64,000 nt of DNA from Dipteris shenzhenensis (GCA_047967505.1 CM106540.1), one strand, 5' to 3'. Shown: positions 36,151-46,410, counted from the stretch's first letter. Notes: generated from the sequence alone by a model not told the origin. Program-made: numbers and translations.

Positions 36151-36219
36151 GAGTTTTCTCCTGATGTACCGACGCCCTTATGGGCAGGATTATGGAATTT
36201 TTTTTGTATTCGTCCTGGG

Positions 36220-36750
36220 TGTTGATGCCTGCTTAGTGGCTGTTCAATGAAGAACCTCCTATCAGTTTCAGCCATTGCTAGGAATAGTCTAGTTGTTAAC
36301 TTTATTAATGATAGATGCACAGTTGACGACATTAGGGGTCGTGACATCATTGTGGCTTCAGGCACATTATGCCATGACCTACATAGGATGGATCAGTATG
36401 AGAGAATTGCACGTGATGCTTTGTTAGTAGCTACTGCTTAAGAGATGGGAGATGCAAATCTTTGGTATGTCTGATTTGGCCATCTAAATTTTCGTAGTTT
36501 GTTGCATTTGCATAGGCATGATATGGTGTTTGAGGTGCCACAAATACATGCTCCTACTCGTCACGTTTGCGAGGGATGTATCTTGGGTAAAATGCATTGG
36601 GCATATTCCCAAAAGGTAAATCAGTTGGAGCTGTTAGAAAATTATAGTCCATTCATAGTGATTCACGGTGATGTAGGCAGTCCCATGCGGAAACCATAGA
36701 TTGGGGGATACCACTACTTTGTAACTCTTCAAGGGTATATCCAATGAAAG
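36220..36750 (+). pseudogene. Ty1/copia pre-integrase and integrase zinc-finger region, opposite orientation
   Basis: The plus strand reads KNLLSVSAIARNSLVVNF, later FGHLNFRSLLHLHRHDMV and CEGCILGKMHW, then the integrase core start (GGYHYFVTL). These fit the copia pre-integrase order: NLLSVSQL, H..LGHLN, CxxCxxGK, GGxxYFVTFIDDxSR. One stop replaces the HRR part. It covers exactly the part of pol that precedes the minus-strand piece at 35767-36150. Confidence 0.85.
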
Positions 36751-36887
36751 AAACACCTGAGGTATTTATGCACTTTTGATGTTTTGTTTCGATGACTGAA
36801 AATATGTTAGGCTCCAAGGTTGATACTCTGCGTACAGATCAGAGAGGAGATCTGAGTGGAAGCCAACGAGAGTGTCAATCCTAGAGA

Positions 36888-37015
36888 GAGAAAGAAAGAA
36901 AGAAAGAAATTTTATTAAAGGTCCACGGAAGGCCATACATGGCCTATGGGACACAGAATCATCCGAAAGGAAAATACATCATCAACGATGCGCCAACTAG
37001 GTGGCCTCATCGTAA
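36888..37015 (-). mobile_element. Probable LINE 3' end with (TTTC)n tail
   Basis: On the minus strand the sequence ends CCCATAGGCCATGTATGGCC, then TTCCGTGGACC, TTTAATAAAA and TTTCTTTCTTTCTTTC (plus coordinates 36890-36910). The order and several bases match the 3' end of the plus-strand LINE at about 41690-41748. The segment ggccatacatggcc is a perfect palindrome that would form a terminal hairpin. The body of this copy is not recognisable. Confidence 0.5.
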
Positions 37016-37021
37016 TACAGC

Positions 37022-37023
<2 letters not shown>

Positions 37024-37068
<45 letters not shown>
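37024..37068. repeat. (GA)n microsatellite
   Basis: About 22 uninterrupted GA dinucleotides. Confidence 0.97.
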
Positions 37069-37069
<1 letters not shown>

Positions 37070-37522
37070 GATATGATATGATTGTATTTAAGTGCACTAT
37101 TAGACCCTTCAGGATCTATGGGACCGGCGATCCCTTCCAACCAGTGAAAGAAAATATTACAAACGTTATGTAATGAGTACTTGTTGGGCTAGCTTGTGTG
37201 CTAGACCCACTTCCTCATTTCAATGTTCCAATACCTCTTTCAAGTAGCTTCCAATCACCAACAGATTTTTCAAATTGTCTCTGCTGCCTTCATATCTTTC
37301 TCTGATGGGAGCGTAACCTCTACATTTAGGAGTACATGTTGCTCAAATTTTTTACCTCTCCTGTGGGGCAGATTTTACAGGTCCTTTCCTCTCTTGGGAT
37401 CCTGGGTCTTGCCCACCTACCCCTCTCCACCACGAGATCATGTGAACTAGTTCTGATTTTGCAGATTAATGTCTTTTAAATATTGATGTCTTCCCCGAGG
37501 TATTTCTGCATTCCATAACTGT

Positions 37523-37867
37523 TCATTGAGTTGTCGCCGGGTCTTGACATAGCTTCTTTATCATTTTCTGCATCACTATTTCCCTGATTTCACATGCATC
37601 TTCTGGTATATCAGCAGATGTTATACCCCATGATTCCATCCACTTCATTCCCTCTTTGTACCACCCTTTGATCTGCGTAGCTTCCATCAACTTGTGTGGT
37701 ATCCTGATGGCGTCATCGTTGTTGAGGTAAGCCATGAATTGACATAATGCTTCCCCTTCTCGAGGTATCATTCCTGTTTCAGCCAGTAGGATGGGTAAAG
37801 GTGGGATCGCCACATCCATGCCACTGTCATCTCCAAATGTTACCCAGCTCACCCAGTCACCACCCAC
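37523..37867 (-). CDS. Unrecognised minus-strand open frame, 114 codons
   Basis: The composition is protein-like (Trp, Met, Asp, Glu, Ile well spread; MGGDWVSWVTFGDDSG start; WMESWGITSADIPEDACEIR later), unlike the low-complexity frames around it. I know no family for it. It lies just upstream of and opposite to the L1-type LINE, between two LINE ends, and may belong to a retroelement or be a partial host-derived exon. Confidence 0.25.
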   Translation of the reverse strand: MGGDWVSWVTFGDDSGMDVAIPPLPILLAETGMIPREGEALCQFMAYLNNDDAIRIPHKLMEATQIKGWYKEGMKWMESWGITSADIPEDACEIREIVMQKMIKKLCQDPATTQ

Positions 37868-37989
37868 TATCTGGCCTCATCCTCATACTTTTGTGCCATA
37901 GCCCTTCCTGTTTCAGCTAGGACATGGACGAGCTGACCCACTAGAGGCCTGGGAGACCTTGCTTATGGAGGTACACAGTATCCGTGTGT

Positions 37990-38690
37990 GCAAGATGGAG
38001 CTGACATGCTTCGCACAAGAGCAGGTTTGCTTCATTTAGGAGCAGGACTGTGTCATACAGGAGCAGGCTTGCGCCATTTAAGAGCAGGCTGATCTCATTT
38101 AGGGACTCAGACAGGACATCTCGCAGTTCTGGCAGGAGGTCACAGCCATACGCATAGTCCCAGGGAGCACTCCAGTTGTTGAGGCACAGATTGCGAGCAT
38201 GCAATCTGTAATTGAGCAGACTTCCAGATGGGTCGATGTGGCCAAACGAGAACTTCTGTTTCGGCTACCCTCATGGAGCAGCAGCAGAGAGCCAGTAAGG
38301 CTCTCAACATCAGAGTCCGTGGGATCCCGCGCACTGAGGCTACACCGATGATAGATGCGACGGCTTTCGTGGCCACTACTTTGGATGTAGTTGAGCTCAG
38401 GATCAAGATGGTGTGGCAGTGGGGAGAGATCCCAATCGAGAGTAGCCCTTGATCATACAGTTCCATGACGCTCAGGCATGACTTTCGGCTTTACGACGCA
38501 AGTCAGTCCTATGAGATCAGCCAGCGATCTCCATGGATAAGGACCTCACCTCCCTACAGGTTGAGGAGATGTGCTTCCTGTTGCAACAACAGGATCAGGC
38601 CCGCAAGGATGGGAAGTGGGCGGTGGTGCAAGATGGACGACTTCTTACAGGCCCGGTCAGGTATCAATCCCCGGGAGGCGAGGTCTATGA
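37990..38690 (+). pseudogene. L1-type ORF1 (coiled coil, RRM, C-terminal domain)
   Basis: Four 21-bp units (38019-38102) encode heptads of the form EQxCxI followed by Q or a stop, then DISQFWQEV, a coiled coil. About 38290-38450 reads ASKALNIRVRGIPRTE and later TLDVVELRIKMVW, matching the start and middle of the L1 ORF1p RRM (NLRIxGIPExE). Then comes IIQFHDAQA and DKDLTSLQVEEMCFLLQQQD with ARKDGKWAVVQDGRLL, matching the C-terminal domain (F.....K..., DLTxxxxxxR, AR..GK....GKL). Stops fall in three of the four heptads and elsewhere. The protein normally coats LINE RNA. Confidence 0.65.
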
Positions 38691-38699
38691 GACTCGAAT

Positions 38700-41460
38700 C
38701 TCTGAGACCCTATCTTGCACCATTTGGAACTGTAATGGTACCTCGTGGTCAGAACTAGGGAACTTCTTGGAATTACAGGTCGTGACATAGTCTTTTACAT
38801 AGAGACACATCAGAGTCCAGAGCGCCCACTACTAGTAGTCAGCGGGTACAGATGGGAGTGTGTTTATAGCGATGAGACGAGGGACACAGGGGGAGTAGCA
38901 GTTCTTTACAGATCCACCTTGTTGGGGACCATCTCAGTAGAGCAGAGAGATACACATTCCAGGTTTCTTTGGGTTGGGATCCGAATCATGAACAGTCGGG
39001 ATCAGTTTGTTGGAGTATGCTACTTCCCTCCCGAGACCTCCCACTTTGCTAGAGATATTCAAGATGAGGCTGAGACATCTCCATTTGTAGCTCTTTATCA
39101 GTCCATTGTTGACTTCTCGAGCCGCGGAGAAGCCTCCTAGTTAGGGACCTCAACGCGAGGACATGCGCCCGTCAGGTACCACTCCTCGACTTCAGGGATG
39201 ATTCCATTCTATTGCCAGATATTGACCTTGAGGGAGCATGTATGCTACGGGTGTCGGTTGACAGACAAGGCTCGGTCACATCTTATGGGCAGGCTATTGG
39301 ATCTAGGCAAGATGCATGATCTCATTATTTATAATGGTCTTGATAAATGGCCCACCTCAGGTGGTCTCACATGCTTTCCACATGGGGGGGGCTCTAGCGT
39401 TGTTGATTTCATCATGGGATCCCGTGCCTTTACATCTCGCATCACTGATTTTACTATAGCACCTCTTCCTCCAGGGGCTGATCATACCTACCTATTCTTT
39501 AGTATTTCCACTCCCCTTCGCAGAGCATCTTCCACCCCACAGATTCCTTACTCCACCTATCATGACATACGCTTCGACCGCGATCTCTCATCTATTTACT
39601 CAGGCCGTCTATACACACTTCTCACTTATGTTGACTTCATACTCCTATTAGAGGACCGTGCTGCCTTGATCACGTGCTCACTACATGAGGTTGCCCTTCA
39701 TGCTTTCCCTCACACCACTCACTCCACCTGTCCACCACCACCTGCGATCGTACCTTGTAATAGTTGGTATGATGATGAGTGTAAGGCTTTATGCCGTTAG
39801 CTCAAATTCAAAACAAAAAACAATCTTCCAAGTGAACCAGAGACGCTACGTGAGTATCGTCGACTGGTACGTAGAAAGAAACTAGATTTCGTTCGCCGAA
39901 ACGAGGAGGAGCTATTGAACATTTTGTTCATTAACAACTCTAAGGACTTTTGGCGGAGATTTCCTAGAGGGACGGTCCCCCTCACCACTTCCTGATACTC
40001 CAGGTCTGGTATAACTGTGTAGGCACGCTATATGATATCCTAAATCAGCTAGTTCCTAGCCTCTCACATATGCCACACCCCACATCCTGTACCCTCTTCA
40101 CTAGGGGAGGAGTGAAGGATGTCGTAATGAAACTTCATAGTAGCTAAGCGAAGGATCATGAGGAGCTATGCATTGAGTTCATTGCATATGGGATTAACCT
40201 CCTAGTCCCGATCTTAGCAAAGCTCTTTAATGAAGTTGTTTGTTTGGGGTTTCCATGCACTTGGACCATTAATACTATTTCACCCATCCACAAGGTAGGG
40301 GATCCCATGAGCTCGGAGATTTACAGGACCATTATGATTGGACATGTCATATCAAAGATTTATGCATCTCCGAGAGCCCGCCTCCTCTAGCGCCTACAGG
40401 ATTCAGGTTTTGACCAGGAGATCATTTGGGCTGCCATGGTACTTTACAAGTCTCAAGCAGAGTCCAGGCAAGGTCTGGGTGGACAGAGGAGATCATGAAC
40501 ACTATTGGGGTCAAACAAAGGTGTTCTTTATCACCTACCTTGTTTGGCCTCTAGGGGGATGGATGCTCGCTTGTTGGCACGTTAATCGAGATATTGCTGT
40601 ATGTTGATGACATGGCACTTTTGTCTTCCTTAGCAGAGGGGCTCTAGAGACACCTTTGCACTACAGTTTTTTGTTGAGTCTCATGATTTGAAGGTCAACC
40701 TTGGTAAAACCAAGGCTATGATCTTCAATACATCTCGAGCCGTCATGCACCAAGAGCAGTTCACGTTTGATGGGTCACATGTTGAGATAGTTTCGTCATA
40801 CATGTATCTTGGGGTTGTCTTCTCCGGACCCATCTTCACTATGAGACCCGCAATGCAGGCCCACTTGGGCAGGGGCTATGCTTCATTGGCTAGACTAGAG
40901 AGGCAGTGCTTCTGCTCGCACTTTCAGGATCCATGGATCAAGGGGTGGCTTTTTGACTCCTTGGTCCATCCAACGGGGATGTATGGCAGTCCTTGCTGGG
41001 GGCCAGATTTGTCAGAAATAGAGTGGGCTCGTGTGGAGCGGCTACATGTTCTCATGCTATTGCGGATGATTCGTGGTAAGCCATCCGTTCTTCTCCAGAT
41101 CATTCAGGCTGAGTTTGGATCATCCCCATTACAGCTAGATGCGACATTTCAGGTCATCACATCCGTATGGAGTCAAGGAGTACGGGGATTACACTTCTGA
41201 GCGTAGCATACTACCATGGCTAGCATGTCCTCCTCTATGGCACTTTCAGCAAGAGGTGACCAGAGATGCTGCTCTGCACTCACAGAGAGATGGTTTGAGC
41301 GACTGGGGCTCCACATGGATAGACTCCCTCCCTTCCAGTACAGTATGGACGCTCTGTTTTCTCCCCTCCTGTTACACGAGGTGAGGATCTCTTACAGCTA
41401 CACACATTCCGGACCTGGCTGGGACAGCGCGAGCTTCCAGTGAAGCTCAGCTTCTACAGG
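38700..41460 (+). pseudogene. L1-type ORF2 (endonuclease and reverse transcriptase)
   Basis: The endonuclease begins near CTIWNCNGTSWSELG (about 38720), continues with GGVAVLYRS and VGVCYFPPE, and ends with SVVDFIMGS and the PGADHTYLFF box, which carries the catalytic Asp-His. RT segments follow: ISPIHKVGDP and YRTIMIGHVISKIYA around 40270-40370, the catalytic LLYVDDMAL at 40594-40620, then KVNLGKTKAMIFN, YLGVVFSG and LARLERQCF. The C-terminal segment (LHVLMLLRMIRGKPSV) is near 41050. The RT is broken by stops at 40390 and 40490 and by frame changes. Confidence 0.85.
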
Positions 41461-41498
41461 GACCCATTGCCTCATCCACCTTGATATCCTGATGGTGA

Positions 41499-41529
<31 letters not shown>

Positions 41530-41750
41530 GATATCACGATGATGAGATTGATATGTAGTCGACCACCACTGACATGACTATGTTGTACTTAGTACTATCA
41601 TTTTGCATTTTTTGCATTCTGCATTGGTGTGGATGCTCATTTAGTAGCTCCACCCTCACAGTTCATTTGTACCAGGATTTTCACAGTCTCATAGACCCAT
41701 TGGTCTTCCGAAGACTTCAGTAAACTTTCTTTCTTTCTTTCTTTCTCCTC

Positions 41751-42100
41751 CCCCAGTGCCCCCCCTAGTCCCACTCCCCTAGCCTGTAGCTCCCCTTGCT
41801 TAGCCCCTAACAGTGTCGCCTAGCCTCTAACTCCCCCGCCTAGCCTCACCTAGCTCCTAGCAGCCTGACTAGCCTCTAGCAATCCCGGGTAGCCCACAAC
41901 CCCTAGCCCCTAGCGTCTGCCTATCCTCGCCTAAGATAAAACGGTTATGTAGGCTGACTTCACTGCAGCCATGTGGGTTGTTTGCACTGCATCCACCCAC
42001 AAGTTGCAGACCTGCTACATGCCTCCACGAGGCAAAAATTCAATGTACCCGCAGGTCGCAAGCCAACTCCAGGCCCACACAAGGCAAACAGATGCACTTG
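41751..42100. other. No gene recognised; CCTAG-rich spacer and insertion flank
   Basis: From 41755 to about 41935 the plus strand is built from degenerate ctagcc, ccctagc and ctcctag words. The rest is the left flank of the outer LTR element; its last five bases are acttg. Confidence 0.5.
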
Positions 42101-42594
42101 TGTCATGTGCATGGTGTACGTAGGGTTGGATAGCAGGTTAACGTGGGTTACGAGATAGCATAGGACTGGATGGCTATTTTTAGCCGAGATTGCTATATAT
42201 AGAGATTAAATCATATATAGTGCTCGCTTTATATGGAGGGAGCTATTCATAGTATTGTGCTATCTATAGCGGGTTTCCTTCTATATAGAGGGAGGGCCAG
42301 TGCTATTGTGTAGATCAGTTGAGCGCTCCTCAACTGATGGTGGATGGGGCTTGGACCCAGGCTGGGACTCTGGCCATCTACATGGCGGATCATAGGTGGT
42401 GTATCGAAGGTCCTCTGGACGGGCTCAGGTGGTATGGGACGCCTGGGTTAGATACGGGCCTATGGATGAGTCGAGCTGTAGCCCACGTGCTCGGGGGTGG
42501 TCGGGAGGATCGAGGCACCTGCTCTATGATTCTGGTTGTATTGAGGATGAGATTCTAGGTCAGTGATAGGGTCAGATCCTGCGGGGTCGTGTCA
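42101..42594 (+). repeat. 5' LTR of the outer element
   Basis: It contains TATA-like motifs (ctatatatag near 42194, atatatag near 42213) and several small direct words (tatagag, ctatctatag). It ends at the primer site. The length is 494 bp versus 483 bp for its partner; the difference lies in the segment after caactgatgg (about 42330-42360). Confidence 0.9.
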
Positions 42595-42898
42595 TCTGGT
42601 ACCAGAGCCATCCTATCACGATTGAATTCAACGCGAGGTATGCAGAAAAGATGTCTTCCAGGTTTTGCTCATGTATGGGCTGAATTGTTGGCTGATGATG
42701 CACGCTCATGTTTGGGAGAGTTGTGGAAGAAATAGACGTCCATAGGCTGTGTGCTCTCTCTCAGTTGCTACGTGTTTGGAAATCGAGATTCCCTGAGAAG
42801 GGTAGGCGATGAGAAGACTTGATGTTTCAGCAAGAGATATGAGTATGTGTTGTTTCTAACCTATAACTTCCCACGCTTGGGTTGTTGATGTGATTGGC
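42595..42898 (+). other. Outer element: primer site and leader up to the nested insertion
   Basis: Primer site from 42597, then about 280 bp of leader without a long open frame, ending in ttggc (42894-42898), the left target duplication of the middle element. Confidence 0.75.
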
Positions 42899-43811
42899 TA
42901 TTACCGACTCGTTGCTGAAAGACAGCCATTACTACTCATAAAAGACAGCAATTGTACTTTCATAAGCTCTCCCTCACTCCCTCTCTCTGAAGATGCACTA
43001 GGGCCCAGGACAAAACGTCGGGCTGGACCCCCCCGAAGGTCTTTATTCATGAGAGAAAAATCTGTTACAGAAGTTCAGTGTAGAGCTGTCTAGAAACCTC
43101 TCCATTTCAAAACGTGTAAAAATCCACTTGATTACAAGAGCTTCAAGCTCAATTCAAATTGGCAACATGCCACTTGTCTAAAATCTAGACTAAGTCCTAT
43201 TACATGCCACTAAGGGCTATTCTGGAGTCTTCAAAGCTCTCGGTCACACGAACCGCCTCCTAGATGCTTGTCAGGTTTCCGTTACGCTTAGGAAAAATAA
43301 TCCTTCCTAGTACCTGCAATAATTAATTAAAGCGCACCACCATGGTACCCATTAATTGTTAGCGCTTTGCATGCAAATAACGCACTGTGGACTAATCCTA
43401 GTCACGGTGGGCGTCCCCACTGAACACATGTGCACATCTAAACAAATATATATACAAATAAATAAATATATTCTCTGGTTGACCGGAGTCAACACTCTTG
43501 ATTATAATTAAAGAGCTTTGACCAAGGGTCGAGGCGCCTTAATTATAGCCAAGTCTCTCCAACCGAAGTTGGCACATCTTGGTTAACCTGGGTTAACCCT
43601 CTTGGTGCATGCCAAGACTTGTTGACCGAAGTCAACACTCTCTGACCGCAGTCAAGTTTACTTGACTAGAGTCAAGTATCTTTGACCGTAGTCAATCCTT
43701 TGACCATTAAAATAACTCTTTGACCATAATTAACACATATAAAACTCTTTAATTATGATCAAATAAATGGTCAACTGTACTTTGACTTAGGATATTTACA
43801 TTGTGGTGACA
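42899..43811 (-). repeat. 3' LTR of the middle element
   Basis: 913 bp. Its U3 (plus coordinates about 43470-43811) holds the W-box array described under regulatory features. The purine tract GAAGCCGAGGGGA, read on the minus strand, precedes it at 43812-43826 as the polypurine tract. Confidence 0.95.
43479..43790 (-). promoter_or_regulatory. W-box array in the U3 of the middle element (left copy)
   Basis: TTGAC(C/T), the W-box bound by plant WRKY factors, occurs on both strands more than a dozen times. Palindromic pairs TTGAC-N4-GTCAA lie at 43479-43492, 43622-43635, 43662-43675 and 43682-43695, with a near copy (CTGAC-N4-GTCAA) at 43642-43655. Those at 43622, 43642, 43662 and 43682 are exactly 20 bp apart, and two single TTGACC sites follow at 43700 and 43720. 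Confidence 0.8.
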
Positions 43812-43823
43812 TCCCCTCGGCTT

Positions 43824-44696
43824 CTATTCAGTTGACCTCAACTGAAAAGCTTCCTTGTAAACATCCAAAAGCTGTGGATGATCGGTTAACATGTCTTTGT
43901 CCATCCACTTGGCATCTAATGCCGTATAATTCTTGAATTTTACAAGATACCTGTAAAATTGCTTACCCTGAGGGCCTTTACGTACAGTATGGTACACAAT
44001 TTGCTCTGGCTGAAGGACTTCCTCCAGCTCATCTACTTCTGGTGGATCCTCTGATACTGGTTCTGTAGGCTCTGGTCCCTGGAATTTCTTTAGAAGACTC
44101 ACATGGAATGCATTGTGAATCCTCCAATGCTCTGGCAATGCTAATCTGTATGCAACCTCATTTATTCTTTCTGTAACCCTGAAAGGGCCATAGTATCTGG
44201 GAGATAACTTTGCATACACTTTCTGTTTGCCTTTAAACTTGCAGAGCCTAGTTTTTTCAAACCTCAAAAGTACCCAGTCCCCTTCCTTGAGATCCAACTG
44301 TCTCCTATGCTTATCTGCAGCTCTTTTATGTTTCTCTTGAGACCTTTCAATTGCTGTCTGGACTTGGCTGTAAGCTGTCTGGAGGTCTCTCACAAACTGA
44401 TCAGCTGCAAATATTTCATCTTTGGTCCTCAATATAGGTGGCAAAATCACCTTTCCATATATGACCTCAAAAGGGGCTTTCCCTGTAGAGCTATGTACTG
44501 TATTATTGTAAGCAAACTCTACTAACGGTAGGTACTTTTCCCAGTCTGAACTTTGGTCACCCACGTAGCATTTCAGCATATCCAAAATTGTAGAATTTGC
44601 TACTTCACTTTGACCATCTGTCTGGGGATGGAAAGAAGAAGAAAAATTCAGATTCGTCCCCAGGTTATCAAATAAAGCTCTCCAGAATAGACTGGT
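43824..44696 (-). pseudogene. Middle element pol, 3' part: integrase end and chromodomain
   Basis: Open from the insertion point: SLFWRALFDNLG-type integrase core, HPQTDGQSE (the conserved Glu of the DDE triad), the GPFRVTERINEVAYRLALP segment, HNAFHVSLLK, and finally a chromodomain-like YRYLVKFKNY..LDAKWM. The stop is at 43824, followed at once by the purine tract and the LTR. The frame would join in register with the other part across one copy of the target duplication. Confidence 0.9.
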
Positions 44697-46297
44697 TGTC
44701 ACGGGGGCGTGAAATTCTAAGTACTTTAATGTACTACAAGACCGTGACAACTTTGGTTTTAAAAGTCCAAGCGTGGGCTTAATAATGTGTAATTAAACGC
44801 GGCATGGTGCCTAGCACATAAGCGTAATTAATCCCTAGGCCCAAAGGCATTCCAAGGAATTAAAAGAGTGGTTGTTGGAAAATGATGACGTGGCATTTTT
44901 AATGGGCCCCCTAGAGGGCCATGTACCTTCAGTGGCCCCCCTAGAGTTCCAGGTGGCTCTAGTGCCTTCTACATGCTCCTTTGCCATTCCTGGACCTTCC
45001 TGGGCCTTCTAAACTTCACATGTGTGGTTTTCTCTCTCATCTTCTCCCTTTGTTGAGATTTTGGACTGGTTTTTCAGCCTCCTTCAACTGAATTCCGTTT
45101 TTCTTCATAACTCCTCACCCGTTTGGATTCCTCGACTTCCGTTTGGCCCGATGGCTTCCCCTCTGCCTCCCCTTCGTAGTGATATGCTTTTCCCTCCGTG
45201 CGTTTGGTAGAACGGGCAGAGCTGAGCACTTCTTTTGCTGGTCGAATTTGCAAAAGTGGCTTTTTCTGGACCTTTTTTCTTCTACCGCCTCCTGGGCCTC
45301 TCCTCTTGCAAAGCTACAGCTTTCTGTTGAATTTCGAGTGGTCCGACGCGCTGGTTGACTGGTTTTTCTCAGTTTTGGAGGACTTTCCGGCGATGAAACT
45401 TCTCCAAAACCTTCTCAATGCATTCCTCTCTGAAGCACGCTTCTTTTGAGCCAAAGAACTCCCACTTCTTCGCGACAGAAGTGCTTCTTTTCGCATTTTT
45501 CAGTGGAATTCTTGCTGGTCGGCTCTTGTAAATGCTCTTTCTTCATGCCTTTGCACTCCTCTTTGGCTGAGAATGCAATCGGGCATTGGCTACTATGTCC
45601 TCTTGGCGATTGAGGACTTGGTTCGAGTCTTCAGGGCTTGGTGAGTTGTGATTTTGCTACTGCAATTTCTTTTTACCATAAGCTATTGGTTGGCCTCGTG
45701 TGCCGCCTCTTTCTTGGCTCACAGGTGCCCAGGCAGTGCTACATGAGTCATTCTTTGGTTGGGTACTTTGCTGATTTTATTTTGGAGCTTTGAAAAGCTT
45801 TGTGAATGCCATTTGGAAACCACTCAAAGAGAGTGCAGCTGGGGTGCAGTGTGATTGCATCTGGACAGCCAATGGAATTGCACTCGGAAAAGAGAATGCC
45901 TTTGGGTTGAGCCTATGGGTTAAGTGCACTTATGTGATGGTGTTCTATGCTTGAAAGCCTTGCGAAGGCTTAGTGAATTGGGGCTGCGTGCTCAGTTGCA
46001 GGGAAGGTCTCCCAGATGCAACTTGTAATCATTTCACTGTGAAATATAAAGAAATACCGAAAGGGGCGCCACGGTGTTTGGGGCCAATCGGGTGCACTTG
46101 TCTATGTCTGTTGAGCAGGGGCATTCTAGCCTCCATCCCTTTTTCAGTGATTTTGTTTGTGAACAAATGGGTAAATGCCAAATGGTGATCATGCAATGGT
46201 TAATGGTTGTGATATATGCTTTGTGAGCTGTAAATAAGTGCTGAAGTGATTAAAGGTTTAGTTCCACTGCCCTCTGAGTGATTAGAGGCCGGTTTCA
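44697..46297 (+). repeat. 5' LTR of the inner element
   Basis: Identical in length to the 3' copy. It contains several short open frames in both strands, repeated identically in the other LTR, that have no motif and are not genes. Confidence 0.97.
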
Positions 46298-46298
46298 T

Positions 46299-46316
46299 TG
46301 GTTCCATTGCCGGGAT
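46299..46316 (+). promoter_or_regulatory. Primer-binding site of the inner element
   Basis: TGGTTCCATTGCCGGGAT begins one base after the LTR end. The TGG start fits a tRNA CCA end. I cannot name the tRNA with certainty; it is not the initiator-Met type. Confidence 0.75.
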
Positions 46317-46410
46317 ACCACACACTCTTTCTCAAGAGGTGGGCCTCGGTAGTTTGGTGGAAGGATATCTTTGCTGCACTTTTTGACAGCTGAATATTAC
46401 AACCATAAAC

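Larger units (their letters stand above)
37900..41750 (+). mobile_element. Decayed L1-type LINE with coiled-coil ORF1
   Basis: The order is that of an L1 element: a coiled-coil/RRM/CTD ORF1 (37990-38690), an apurinic-type endonuclease, reverse transcriptase and C-terminal segment (38700-41460), then a 3' region with a (GAT)n tract (41485-41545) and a (TTTC)n tail (41729-41747). Many stops and frameshifts show it is inactive. The 5' limit is uncertain because the region 37100-37900 holds no landmark. Confidence 0.8.

Noticed and set aside
41755-41935. Degenerate telomere-like CCCTA words
   Set aside because: The words are ctagcc and cctag variants without the regular CCCTAAA unit; this is simply low-complexity DNA.
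45022-46188. Identical small frames at 45022-46188 and 52258-53424
   Set aside because: They are the same frames in the two LTR copies of the inner element, without motifs.
46299-46316. Primer site as initiator-Met type
   Set aside because: The sequence TGGTTCCATTGCC does not match the initiator-Met complement TGGTATCAGAGCC; the tRNA was left unnamed.
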